NCBI GenBank assembly: GCA_021108255.1
Contig: JAIORG010000265.1
Location: forward strand, 1 to 41,344
Direction: 5' to 3'
Source: Anaerolineales bacterium
Lineage (GTDB): Bacteria; Chloroflexota; Anaerolineae; Anaerolineales; UBA11858
DNA: 41,344 nucleotides
Shown here: piece by piece, positions 8,749 to 16,990 of the stretch
Position numbering within the stretch: position 1 is the first letter of the stretch
Layout of the letters: every line of letters starts with the position of its first letter
The notes under the pieces: model-generated
Told to the model about the DNA's origin: nothing
Database searches by the model: none
What the model saw: the letters and a program-made list of their open reading frames with translations, nothing else
Program-made: the position numbers and the translations under genes

Positions 8749-9809
8749 AAACTCAATCATTAAAAGGCCGCGACTTCTTGAAGGAAACTGATTTCACCAG
8801 GGAAGAGATCGAAACTATCCTTGGTGTAGCGGAAGAGCTAAAGCAAGACTACGTAATGGGAAAATATCACGATAACCTTTTGCGAAGCAAAACCTTGTTT
8901 ATGATCTTCTATAACCAGTCTCTGCGTACGCGTAACTCTTTTGAGGCCGGAATGACGCAGCTGGGTGGACATGCCCATTTCCTGGACCCCACAAAGATTT
9001 ACACTCCCGCCCTTGAAGGAAAGGAAATTGCTTACACGACTGAGCGCGTCTCAGACGTCGCTAGAGTACTTTCCCGCATGGGCAATGCCATTGCCATCCG
9101 ATGTTATGGCGATCCGGTAGAGTGGGAATATGGCGGCGCACATGCCCTGTTGAAAGAATTTGCCCGCTGGTCAGATATTCCCATTTTGAACATGGAAGAT
9201 GATATTTACCATCCATTCCAGGGGCTGGCAGACATCTTTACAGTCAAGGAAAAATTCGGCGGTTTTAAAGATGTTAACTTTACCATGTCCTGGGCTTATT
9301 CTCCCAGTGTCCATAAACCTCGTGCAGTGCCGCAATCTGCAATCCTCTATGCTTCGATGATGGGAATGAATGTGACCCTTGCCCATCCAAAGGGCATGGA
9401 ATTGGATCCGGAGGTCATTGCTCAATGCCAGGAATATGCAGGCACTTCAGATGGGGGCTCATTTAAAATTTCCCATGATTTCGAGGCCAGCGCCAAGGAC
9501 GCGCATGTTTTTTATCCTAAAGCATGGTGTCCTGAAACGTTTTTCAAGCCGCCTGTTGGTGAGGACGATCTTCAGAAATCTCAAGAAATTTTTGATCAGC
9601 ATAAGGATTGGAAATGCACTAGCGAAATTATGGATATGGCGGATAAGAACGCGATATATTTACACTGTCTGCCTGCCGACCGCGGATTTGAAGTGACTAA
9701 CGATGTTATTGACAAAACCTCAGGCAAAGGTTGGACTTCGGCAGTATTTGATGAAGCAGAAAACCGTTTGCATGTTCAAAAAGCAGTCATGTCATTGCTG
9801 ATGAAATAA
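8745..9809 (+). CDS. Knotted transcarbamoylase of the YgeW / N-acetylornithine carbamoyltransferase group
   Basis: Carbamoyl-phosphate loop QSLRTRNSFE, MTQLGGHAHFL, HPFQGLAD, SWAYSPSVHKPRAVPQ, LHCLPADRGFEV, DEAENRLHVQKA; TTG start overlaps the preceding stop (TTGA). Confidence 0.88.
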   Translation: MKTQSLKGRDFLKETDFTREEIETILGVAEELKQDYVMGKYHDNLLRSKTLFMIFYNQSLRTRNSFEAGMTQLGGHAHFLDPTKIYTPALEGKEIAYTTERVSDVARVLSRMGNAIAIRCYGDPVEWEYGGAHALLKEFARWSDIPILNMEDDIYHPFQGLADIFTVKEKFGGFKDVNFTMSWAYSPSVHKPRAVPQSAILYASMMGMNVTLAHPKGMELDPEVIAQCQEYAGTSDGGSFKISHDFEASAKDAHVFYPKAWCPETFFKPPVGEDDLQKSQEIFDQHKDWKCTSEIMDMADKNAIYLHCLPADRGFEVTNDVIDKTSGKGWTSAVFDEAENRLHVQKAVMSLLMK

Positions 9810-9827
9810 AGGTTCACGGAGAAGCTT

Positions 9828-10754
9828 GTGGTATTAAATTTCGACGTAATTGTTTTAGGCGCTGCCGCCATCGACCATATAGCCAGGGTCGCAAGGCTGC
9901 CAGGTGTAGATGAGATAGTTTTTGCCGAAGAATACACTCGTTATGCTGGTGGCAGTGGAGCCAATATTGCTGCAGGTCTCGCCAAACTTGGCCGATCAGT
10001 AGCTTTTCTTGGAAAAACAGGTGACGACGAGGCTGGAGGATGGCTTCTGAAAGAAATGAATGATAGAGGTATTGATACGGGTGCAATGACCACCGTTGAT
10101 GGAGGTAAATCCGCAGCATGTTTTATTGCTCTTGACGATCAGGGGAACCGTGTAATTTATGCACTTGGCGGTTCCGCGCTCCTGGAGAATGTGGACGAAT
10201 TAGAGCTACCCTTAATTACTGGAGGCCGCGTGATATGTATCAGTGATGCGTATATCACCGTGGCTGTTGCGGCAGCTGAAGCAGCCCGCAACAATGGGAA
10301 AACGGTATTTTTCATTCCAGGAGGGTTAATGGTCACTCACGGATTGAACGATTTGGATCCGATATTAAAAAACACCAACGTACTGGTGGTGAGCAGGAAC
10401 GAAGCGAATATTTTAATGGGAGATTGCTCTCCAAGCGAGGCTGGTCTTTCTCTGAGAGAGACAGGGCCTGAGATCGTTGTGGTAACAATGGGAGCAGATG
10501 GAGCAATTTTTGCAAGTGAAAAAGGAACAGAGATGGTTTCTGCGATTAAAACGTCCGTCATGGATACTACTGGAGCTGGAGACGCTTTTACAGCCGGGCT
10601 TATTAACGCTTATCTCGATGACCTGTCAGGGGTTGATGCTGTGGAAATGGGTTGCGCAATGGCTGCCATTAAGATCAGCCACTTTGGAGCAACTGGCGGA
10701 TTGCCGAACAAATTGGAATTGGAGGAGTTCATTGAAATGAGGAATTCATTATGA
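9828..10754 (+). CDS. PfkB-family carbohydrate/nucleoside kinase (ribokinase-like)
   Basis: GGSGANIAAGLAKLG and DTTGAGDAFTAGLINAYL signatures; GTG start. Confidence 0.92.
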   Translation: MVLNFDVIVLGAAAIDHIARVARLPGVDEIVFAEEYTRYAGGSGANIAAGLAKLGRSVAFLGKTGDDEAGGWLLKEMNDRGIDTGAMTTVDGGKSAACFIALDDQGNRVIYALGGSALLENVDELELPLITGGRVICISDAYITVAVAAAEAARNNGKTVFFIPGGLMVTHGLNDLDPILKNTNVLVVSRNEANILMGDCSPSEAGLSLRETGPEIVVVTMGADGAIFASEKGTEMVSAIKTSVMDTTGAGDAFTAGLINAYLDDLSGVDAVEMGCAMAAIKISHFGATGGLPNKLELEEFIEMRNSL

Positions 10755-11776
10755 AAGGCTTAGCAGCAGGTAAACCTGGAGAAGCTCTGTTATTTGATTT
10801 TCCACAGCCGGAATTTAACGATGGCGATTTGATGGTAAAGCCATTGGCGTGTGGGATTTGTTCGACAGATGTAAAGATGGTAAACCGTGGGTCAGGCGGC
10901 AATATCGAGTATGCGCTTGGTCATGAAGTAGCCGCGGAAATCGTTGAGGTTTCAGAGACCGAAAAACGATGGGAAGTGGGGCAAAAAGTAGTTGCTGTGC
11001 CTTATTTACCTTGCGGTGTGTGTTACTACTGCCAGCATTCTCAACCAACCCTGTGCAAAAATCTTTTCAGTGTATTTCTTGAACCAGGCGGACTGGCTGA
11101 ATTAGTGAAAATTCCACGTGAGATTGCCAGCCGGGGTACTTTTATCATTCCGGATGATATGCCTGTTGACATAGCCGCTCTTGCAGAGCCATTTGGATGT
11201 GTGATCAAAGGCATCGAGGACGTGGGGTTAAAAACAGGAGATTCGGTTTTGATTGTCGGTGATGGCCCGATGGGTGCGATCGCCGCGGCTGTAAGCAGTT
11301 ATTATGGAGCCAATATGGTTATGGTTGCCGGACTGACTCCTCATCGATTGGCAGTGGTAGACCAGTATTTCGCTGATGTCGTTATCGATGTCACTAAAAG
11401 CGACCTTCAAGCCGAGGTTAATGAATATACCCATGGTCGCGGAGCGGATATAGTCCTATCTGCCGTTTCCAGCGCAGAAGCTTTGACCAGCGCAATCGAA
11501 TGTGTGCGCCCAGGTGGACGGGTTAACGCCTTCGCCGGGGTGGAGGATGGCACAATAATCTCTCTTGATCTAAAAAAATTGCATTACCAGCAGTACCATA
11601 TGACTGGGTCATTTGGGGTTGGCCCCGAGCACTTGTTTAAGGCGTTAGATATGTTTGCCTCCGGGAAGGTTGATGTAGCTCCTGTCATCTCAGCTCATTT
11701 TCCTTTTGCTCAAGCCGTTGATGCAATTGCGTATGCCAGAGACAGAGTAGGCCTTAAAGCAATGGTCAATTTTTAG
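10751..11776 (+). CDS. Zinc-dependent alcohol/polyol dehydrogenase (GroES-like/MDR)
   Basis: CGICSTD, GHEVAAEI, structural-zinc Cys set CGVCYYCQHSQPTLC, VLIVGDGPMGAIAAA nucleotide-binding region; ATGA overlap with the PfkB gene. Confidence 0.92.
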   Translation: MKGLAAGKPGEALLFDFPQPEFNDGDLMVKPLACGICSTDVKMVNRGSGGNIEYALGHEVAAEIVEVSETEKRWEVGQKVVAVPYLPCGVCYYCQHSQPTLCKNLFSVFLEPGGLAELVKIPREIASRGTFIIPDDMPVDIAALAEPFGCVIKGIEDVGLKTGDSVLIVGDGPMGAIAAAVSSYYGANMVMVAGLTPHRLAVVDQYFADVVIDVTKSDLQAEVNEYTHGRGADIVLSAVSSAEALTSAIECVRPGGRVNAFAGVEDGTIISLDLKKLHYQQYHMTGSFGVGPEHLFKALDMFASGKVDVAPVISAHFPFAQAVDAIAYARDRVGLKAMVNF

Positions 11777-11907
11777 CAGGGTAATATTTTGAGGAGGACT
11801 CTCGTTACAGGGTAGTAAACCTCAAAGTTTGGGAGTCGTTTTGACGATATAAAGCCCAGCACTGGTGGGCATCAAATATATGTAGATGAACTTTAACGAG
11901 GTATATA

Positions 11908-12690
11908 ATGAAAGAACACCGCATACGACGCTTGTTTGCTGAAGATAAACGAATTGTGATTGTTGCTTTTGATCATGCAGCCTTCATGGGGCCAATTAGA
12001 GGATTAGAAAACCCGGGACAACTCATCGATGATATTGTCGACACCGGAATAGATTCGGTATTGACCACAATGGGAATTGCCCGTATGTTTTGTGAAAAAT
12101 TTGGACATCTAGGTTTGATTCTCCGTGTAGATGGTGGAGCAACCATGCGCAGTCCAATTATGGGGGACATCGAGTTGAGTTTCTCTGTTGAGGATGCCCT
12201 CCGCCTGGGAGCTGATGCCGTTGCCTGTATGGGAATGATCGGCTTTGATGAAGAGCCATCCTCGCTGCGCAATCTGGCCGCGCTTTCCTCGCAATCAGCT
12301 GAATGGAATATGCCTCTGTTGGCAGAAATGCTTGTCAAGGGCACAAACGATGGAAAGGTGACCGTCGAAGATGTCGAATTTGCAATGAGGATTGGTGTCG
12401 AGCTGGGAGCTGATCTTATCAAGGCTCCTTATGCTGGTCCGGCTTCTGATTTTGCGACAGCCATCCAGAGCTGCTATCGCCCAGTTGTCGTGCTGGGTGG
12501 GGCAAAAATGGATGAACCAGCTGCGTTGTTGGAGAATATCGCAGAAGCAATAGAAGCCGGCGCCAACGGGGTGGCGATAGGAAGAAATGTTTGGCAGCAC
12601 CCCAATCCTGCCAGTGTGTGCAGGGCTTTAGTCGCTTTAGTTCACGGCGGCGCCAATGTTTCCCAGGCTTTAAAGGAGATAACGGATTGA
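11908..12690 (+). CDS. DhnA/LsrF-type class I aldolase
   Basis: IVAFDHAAFMGPIRGLENP, RVDGGATM, DLIKAPYAG (Schiff-base Lys context), VVLGGAKMDEPAALLENIAEAIEAGANGVAIGRNVWQHPNP. Confidence 0.88.
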   Translation: MKEHRIRRLFAEDKRIVIVAFDHAAFMGPIRGLENPGQLIDDIVDTGIDSVLTTMGIARMFCEKFGHLGLILRVDGGATMRSPIMGDIELSFSVEDALRLGADAVACMGMIGFDEEPSSLRNLAALSSQSAEWNMPLLAEMLVKGTNDGKVTVEDVEFAMRIGVELGADLIKAPYAGPASDFATAIQSCYRPVVVLGGAKMDEPAALLENIAEAIEAGANGVAIGRNVWQHPNPASVCRALVALVHGGANVSQALKEITD

Positions 12691-14189
12691 GTAAGTTGAT
12701 TGTCGGGTTAGATATTGGCACTTCGTCTGTAAAAGCTGGACTGTTCGATCTGAAAGGTCGAGAAGTTGCAATATCACGCGCCAATTACGGAATTTATTCT
12801 CCTCATCCTGAATGGACGGAACAGGACCCGAATGAATGGTGGGAGGGAGCCAAAAAAGTTCTCACCGAAATTATGGAAGGAATCGACCCCGCCAGTGTCG
12901 CAGGAGTGGGATTGAGCGGTCAATGCCCCGGTCATGTGTTGGTAGACGAATCAGACAATGCTATCGGCAAAGCTATCATTTGGAGAGACAGGCGCGCTAA
13001 AAAAGAAGCTAAATGGCTGGCAGAGAATATATCTGGAGCGCAGGCAGTCGAATGGATCGGCACTTCAATAGGGGAAGACCCAGCCATGCCACCCGCCAGG
13101 TTGCTCTGGATCCGTGACAATTTACCAGTCGATTGGGATAAAGCACGGGTTATTCTTCAGCCGAAAGATTATATCGGTTTGAAATTGACTGGTGAAGCGA
13201 AGACAGATATTCACAGTGCGTATAGTCTTGTAAATCCGGATACAGGGAAATACGAAGAAGATTATTTTGTTCTGCTGGGCCTGTCCACGAATCAGATGCC
13301 GGATGCTCTCTCGCTAACTGAACCATTAGGGGTTGTTTCAAAGAGCGCGGGAGAAAAAACAGGGTTGCCATTTGGGATACCTGTTATTGTAGGAACAATA
13401 GATGCCTGGTGCGAAAACCTGGCAGGTGGAGTTACCCAGGCGGGAGGCGCTGTAGATGTTTCCGGAACATCTGAAATGATCTCGATGTACTCGGAAGCAG
13501 AATACCCGGGAGGTCCAGTATTTTTGGCAAGGCTTGGAGATGACCTGCGGTTTCTTTGCGGTCCCACTCAGGCTGGTGGCGATACCCTGAGGTGGCTTTC
13601 GGATGGTTTTCTTCAGCAGAGCAGTACGCACAGCCGGTTCAACCAGCTGCAGTCGCTGGCAGAGGAAGTTTCAGCTGGAAGTGATGGGGTAATTTTCCTT
13701 CCCTATTTGTATGGCGAAAGAGCACCCATCTGGGACCCAAACGCCAGGGCAGGATTCCTCGGTCTCGCAGGGGCGCACGACTTGCGGCATTGTGTCCGGG
13801 CAGTATACGAAGGGGTGGGCTATGCAATCAGAAACGTTCTGGAAATATGCGAGCGGATTAACGCGAAAGAAGCAGAGTATCTAACAATCTGCGGCGGTGG
13901 TTCGCAGAGCAGGTTCTGGAACCAAATTAAAGCAGATATTATCCAGCGGCCTGTAAAACCTGTTGAAATCAAAGAATCGGCATGTTTAGGAGCAGCGATT
14001 TTAGCCAGTGTGGGAGTCGGGATATTCCCGAAAATACAGGAAGCCTGCTCCCATATGCTGCGTTTCAAAGAGACGATCGAGCCAAATATTTTGAATGCGG
14101 CTGTGTATGAAGATTTGTTCCAAAAATACTTGGATATTTACCCGGGTTTGAAGCCAGTGTTTTCCACTAAAGAAGTGAGGGATCAATAA
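12687..14189 (+). CDS. FGGY-family carbohydrate kinase (xylulokinase/LsrK-like)
   Basis: LIVGLDIGTSSVKAGLFD, GVGLSGQCPGHVLVD, AIIWRDRRA, GGGSQSRFWNQIKADI; TTG start overlapping the aldolase TGA, with AAAGGAGAT upstream. Confidence 0.9.
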   Translation: MSKLIVGLDIGTSSVKAGLFDLKGREVAISRANYGIYSPHPEWTEQDPNEWWEGAKKVLTEIMEGIDPASVAGVGLSGQCPGHVLVDESDNAIGKAIIWRDRRAKKEAKWLAENISGAQAVEWIGTSIGEDPAMPPARLLWIRDNLPVDWDKARVILQPKDYIGLKLTGEAKTDIHSAYSLVNPDTGKYEEDYFVLLGLSTNQMPDALSLTEPLGVVSKSAGEKTGLPFGIPVIVGTIDAWCENLAGGVTQAGGAVDVSGTSEMISMYSEAEYPGGPVFLARLGDDLRFLCGPTQAGGDTLRWLSDGFLQQSSTHSRFNQLQSLAEEVSAGSDGVIFLPYLYGERAPIWDPNARAGFLGLAGAHDLRHCVRAVYEGVGYAIRNVLEICERINAKEAEYLTICGGGSQSRFWNQIKADIIQRPVKPVEIKESACLGAAILASVGVGIFPKIQEACSHMLRFKETIEPNILNAAVYEDLFQKYLDIYPGLKPVFSTKEVRDQ

Positions 14190-14203
14190 ATAGTCAACTA
14201 ATT

Positions 14204-15139
14204 GTGCAAGTCGCTCGCTTATATTACGAACATAACCTAACCCAGCAGCAAATTGCGGGAAGGTTAAACATAACCCGGCAGAAAGTATCGCGATTACTTA
14301 TCCAGGGGAGAGATGATGGGATCGTTAATATAGTCATCAATGACCCGACACCTTCAGAGCCAGACCTTGAGGCGGAATTGGTAGAAACCTTTCATCTAAA
14401 CAAAGTTGTCTTGACTGAAGGTGTTGGTTTAGACCAGGAAGGTTTAAGACATAGCGTTGGAGTAGCGGCTTCTGTTTATCTACAGCAAATAGTGAAAGAC
14501 GATGATTGTGTTGGAGTTGGATGGGGAAGAACCCTGTTTTCAGTAGTGAGCAATCTTCAAAATAGCAAAGATATGCGGATTAATGTGGTCCCAATGATTG
14601 GGGGGGCGGGCGATATGGCTCCATCTTTCCAGGTAAATGAGTTGGTTCGACTTCTGGCAGAAGCATTTGGAGGGACTTATCGTCCGATTTATGCCCCAGC
14701 TTTCACTCAAGATATTAATGAATGGAAAGCAATCATGGATACACACGAGGTAAGACAAATTGCCAAGCTCTGGCCGAAGTTGGATATAGCTGTTGTGGGA
14801 ATTGGACATGTAGAGTTCCAGAAAAAGTCATCTATGTTTTTTACCGATCATATGACAGCTGCTTCACTGGCCAAGTTGAAATCGGAAGGTGGAGTTGGTG
14901 ATATATGCGGCAACTTTTTCGATATCCAGGGAAAACCCGTAATGGATGATCCCGGTATAGTGGGGGTAAACCTGGAGCAGCTTCGGAAAATACCGGAGGT
15001 TATTGTTCCTGCTGGCGGAATAGAAAAAACTCAGGCGTTGGTAGGTGCATTACGGGGAGGTTATATCAAAACCTTAGTCACTGATGTAGTCACTGCTAGA
15101 GAGGTGCTAGCAATGCAATGCAAGGAGGTGATACTATGA
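14204..15139 (+). CDS. SorC/DeoR-LsrR family transcriptional regulator (sugar-binding)
   Basis: VARLYYEHNLTQQQIAGRLNITRQKVSRLL helix-turn-helix; GVGWGRTLFSVVSNL and PAGGIEKTQALVGALRGGYIKTLVTD sugar-binding domain motifs. Confidence 0.9.
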   Translation: MQVARLYYEHNLTQQQIAGRLNITRQKVSRLLIQGRDDGIVNIVINDPTPSEPDLEAELVETFHLNKVVLTEGVGLDQEGLRHSVGVAASVYLQQIVKDDDCVGVGWGRTLFSVVSNLQNSKDMRINVVPMIGGAGDMAPSFQVNELVRLLAEAFGGTYRPIYAPAFTQDINEWKAIMDTHEVRQIAKLWPKLDIAVVGIGHVEFQKKSSMFFTDHMTAASLAKLKSEGGVGDICGNFFDIQGKPVMDDPGIVGVNLEQLRKIPEVIVPAGGIEKTQALVGALRGGYIKTLVTDVVTAREVLAMQCKEVIL

Positions 15140-15249
15140 GAAATTCTCGGGTTGGAGCTTGAGTAGTTCTTTCCCGAATAGAAAGCATTCGATACTACAA
15201 TAAACACTGTATCGGAAGATTAATTATCTTATTTAAGAGGAGCACAACA

Positions 15250-15741
15250 ATGAGAAAGAGTATTTTTGTATTAATTATCGTGTTATTGACAGCTGGAATG
15301 CTGGCTGGCTGCGCACAAGAAGGCGAAGTCGGCGATGCGATCTTGACAATCACCGGTGATATCAAAACCACCAATTCTGGCGACAATTATGTCTTTGACG
15401 AAGCCAGATTTGAAGAACATAAAGTGGAATTGGTTATTGATGATGTCTGGATGGGTGAAGGCCAGGAATATGCTGGTATTTTACTCTCTGAAATAATTGA
15501 CATTGTCAAACCCGGATCAGATGCAACCATAATCAGCGTTATCGCGGTTGACGGAAAATCTGCAGAGGTTGCCATCGAAGATGCCAAGAATATGGATATC
15601 TTGATGGTTCACTATCTGAGCGGCGCTCTCCTTGGTGATGACCTTGGCGGCCCGGTGAAGATTGCTTTTGGTGCCGACGCACAAGAAGTATATCCCGACG
15701 ACAGCTGGATGTGGTGGGTAGCCGAACTTAAGTTCAAATAG
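15250..15741 (+). CDS. Lipoprotein with oxidoreductase molybdopterin-binding (sulfite-oxidase) fold, apparently non-catalytic
   Basis: Lipobox LAGC; YAGILLSEIIDIVKPGSDATIISVIAVDGKSAEVAIEDAKNMDILMVHYLSGALLGDDLGGPVKIAFG resembles a SuOx-fold domain. Confidence 0.6.
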   Translation: MRKSIFVLIIVLLTAGMLAGCAQEGEVGDAILTITGDIKTTNSGDNYVFDEARFEEHKVELVIDDVWMGEGQEYAGILLSEIIDIVKPGSDATIISVIAVDGKSAEVAIEDAKNMDILMVHYLSGALLGDDLGGPVKIAFGADAQEVYPDDSWMWWVAELKFK

Positions 15742-15758
15742 GGTAAATCCTATCATTG

Positions 15759-15794
15759 ACATGAGGGGCGTGAATCAATTTGCGCCCCTCATGT
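15759..15794. terminator. 12-bp perfect inverted repeat (hairpin) downstream of the lipoprotein gene
   Basis: ACATGAGGGGCG ... CGCCCCTCATGT with a 12-nt loop, 18 nt after the stop codon; no clear U-tract on the + strand. Confidence 0.6.
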
Positions 15795-15804
15795 AAAAAA
15801 ACTA

Positions 15805-16806
15805 ATGGAAATATTTGAAAAAGCCTTCGCGTGTCTGGCTGGCCTGGCAATTGGGGATGCCATGGGGATGCCAACGGAATTTATGACCCCGGAATTGATC
15901 TCAGAAAATTATGGCTGGGTTCAAGATTTTGTTAAACCTCTGGAGTGGCACCCTCATTCACGAATGGAGCTTGGTTCGATAACTGACGATACTGGACAGG
16001 CCCTGGCAATTATTCATGCCTATACTGGTAAGGGCACATTATCTCCCGAGGATGTTGCCCGGGAGCTTATCGCCTGGGCAGATGGAATCCCCGAAGATGA
16101 GTTAGCAACTTTCATTGGACCGAGCACAAGTAAGGCCCTGAGTTCTATCAAAGATGGCTGCAGTCCAAAGGAAAGTGGTTCTTCAGGTAAAACCAATGGT
16201 GGGTCAATGCGGGTTGCTCCAGTGGGAATCGTAAGATATGGAGACCAGCGCAACGCTGTGGCGGATGCATACACCTCATGTGTTCCCACACACAACACAA
16301 CTGTTGCCGCTGCTGGAGCGGGGGCTGTGGCCGCCGCTATTGCCGTCGCAATGACAACAGACTCGTCAATCGACTCGATAATTGAAGCAGGAAAGTTTGG
16401 CGCCAGGGAAGGAAGCAAGAATGGCAATTGGGCCTGGGGCACCAGACTTGACAAACGCATCGAGCTGGCAGACCGTTTAGTGCAAGATGCTGATGATGAG
16501 AAAATTGCCCTGGAATTACTCTACAATTACGTTGGAGTGGATATGCTGGTAGCTGAGTCGGTAGCCACGGCTTTTGGAATTGTCCGCCTGGCAGGCGGGG
16601 ATCCGATGAAAGCCTGCGCTCTGGGAGCAAATATTGGCGGAGATTCTGACACCATTGCCGCTATTGCTGGCGCTATTTGTGGAGCCTGGAAAGGGATAAG
16701 TCACATCGACAAACAGTTACTGGACGTGGTTTTGGAAGTCAACAAAATGGACCTGGAACTTGAAGCACAGCACCTTGTAGAAATTGCTCGAAATACAAAA
16801 AAATAA
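15805..16806 (+). CDS. ADP-ribosylglycohydrolase (DraG/ARH-like) family protein
   Basis: GLAIGDAMGMPTEF, SITDDTGQALAI, GANIGGDSDTIAAIAGAICGAW metal-binding motifs. Confidence 0.9.
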   Translation: MEIFEKAFACLAGLAIGDAMGMPTEFMTPELISENYGWVQDFVKPLEWHPHSRMELGSITDDTGQALAIIHAYTGKGTLSPEDVARELIAWADGIPEDELATFIGPSTSKALSSIKDGCSPKESGSSGKTNGGSMRVAPVGIVRYGDQRNAVADAYTSCVPTHNTTVAAAGAGAVAAAIAVAMTTDSSIDSIIEAGKFGAREGSKNGNWAWGTRLDKRIELADRLVQDADDEKIALELLYNYVGVDMLVAESVATAFGIVRLAGGDPMKACALGANIGGDSDTIAAIAGAICGAWKGISHIDKQLLDVVLEVNKMDLELEAQHLVEIARNTKK

Positions 16807-16990
16807 ACCTGGTAATCTAAATTTCAAATAACCGGCGGCGACATGTTACGCAAAGTTAAAAAGTTGTGGAGAGATAAAAGCAATCAATACACCTGCCATT
16901 TTTTTGAAAGATTGAAAAACTCTTATCTATCTTTGCAGTTTGGTGATCTTGAGCTAAACCATTCGCTATGCAGCTATAACAAGAATCATA

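Noticed and set aside
8745-9809. Calling the transcarbamoylase argF (ornithine carbamoyltransferase)
   Set aside because: SLRTR, SWAYSPS and the catabolic context fit YgeW/AOTC-type knotted enzymes better, and no arginine biosynthesis genes are nearby.
12591-12686. Tracked upstream extension of the FGGY kinase ORF (MAAPQSCQCVQG...)
   Set aside because: It lies inside the aldolase gene in another frame; kinase homology begins at SKLIVGLDIGTSS and a TTG start with a good ribosome site overlaps the aldolase stop.
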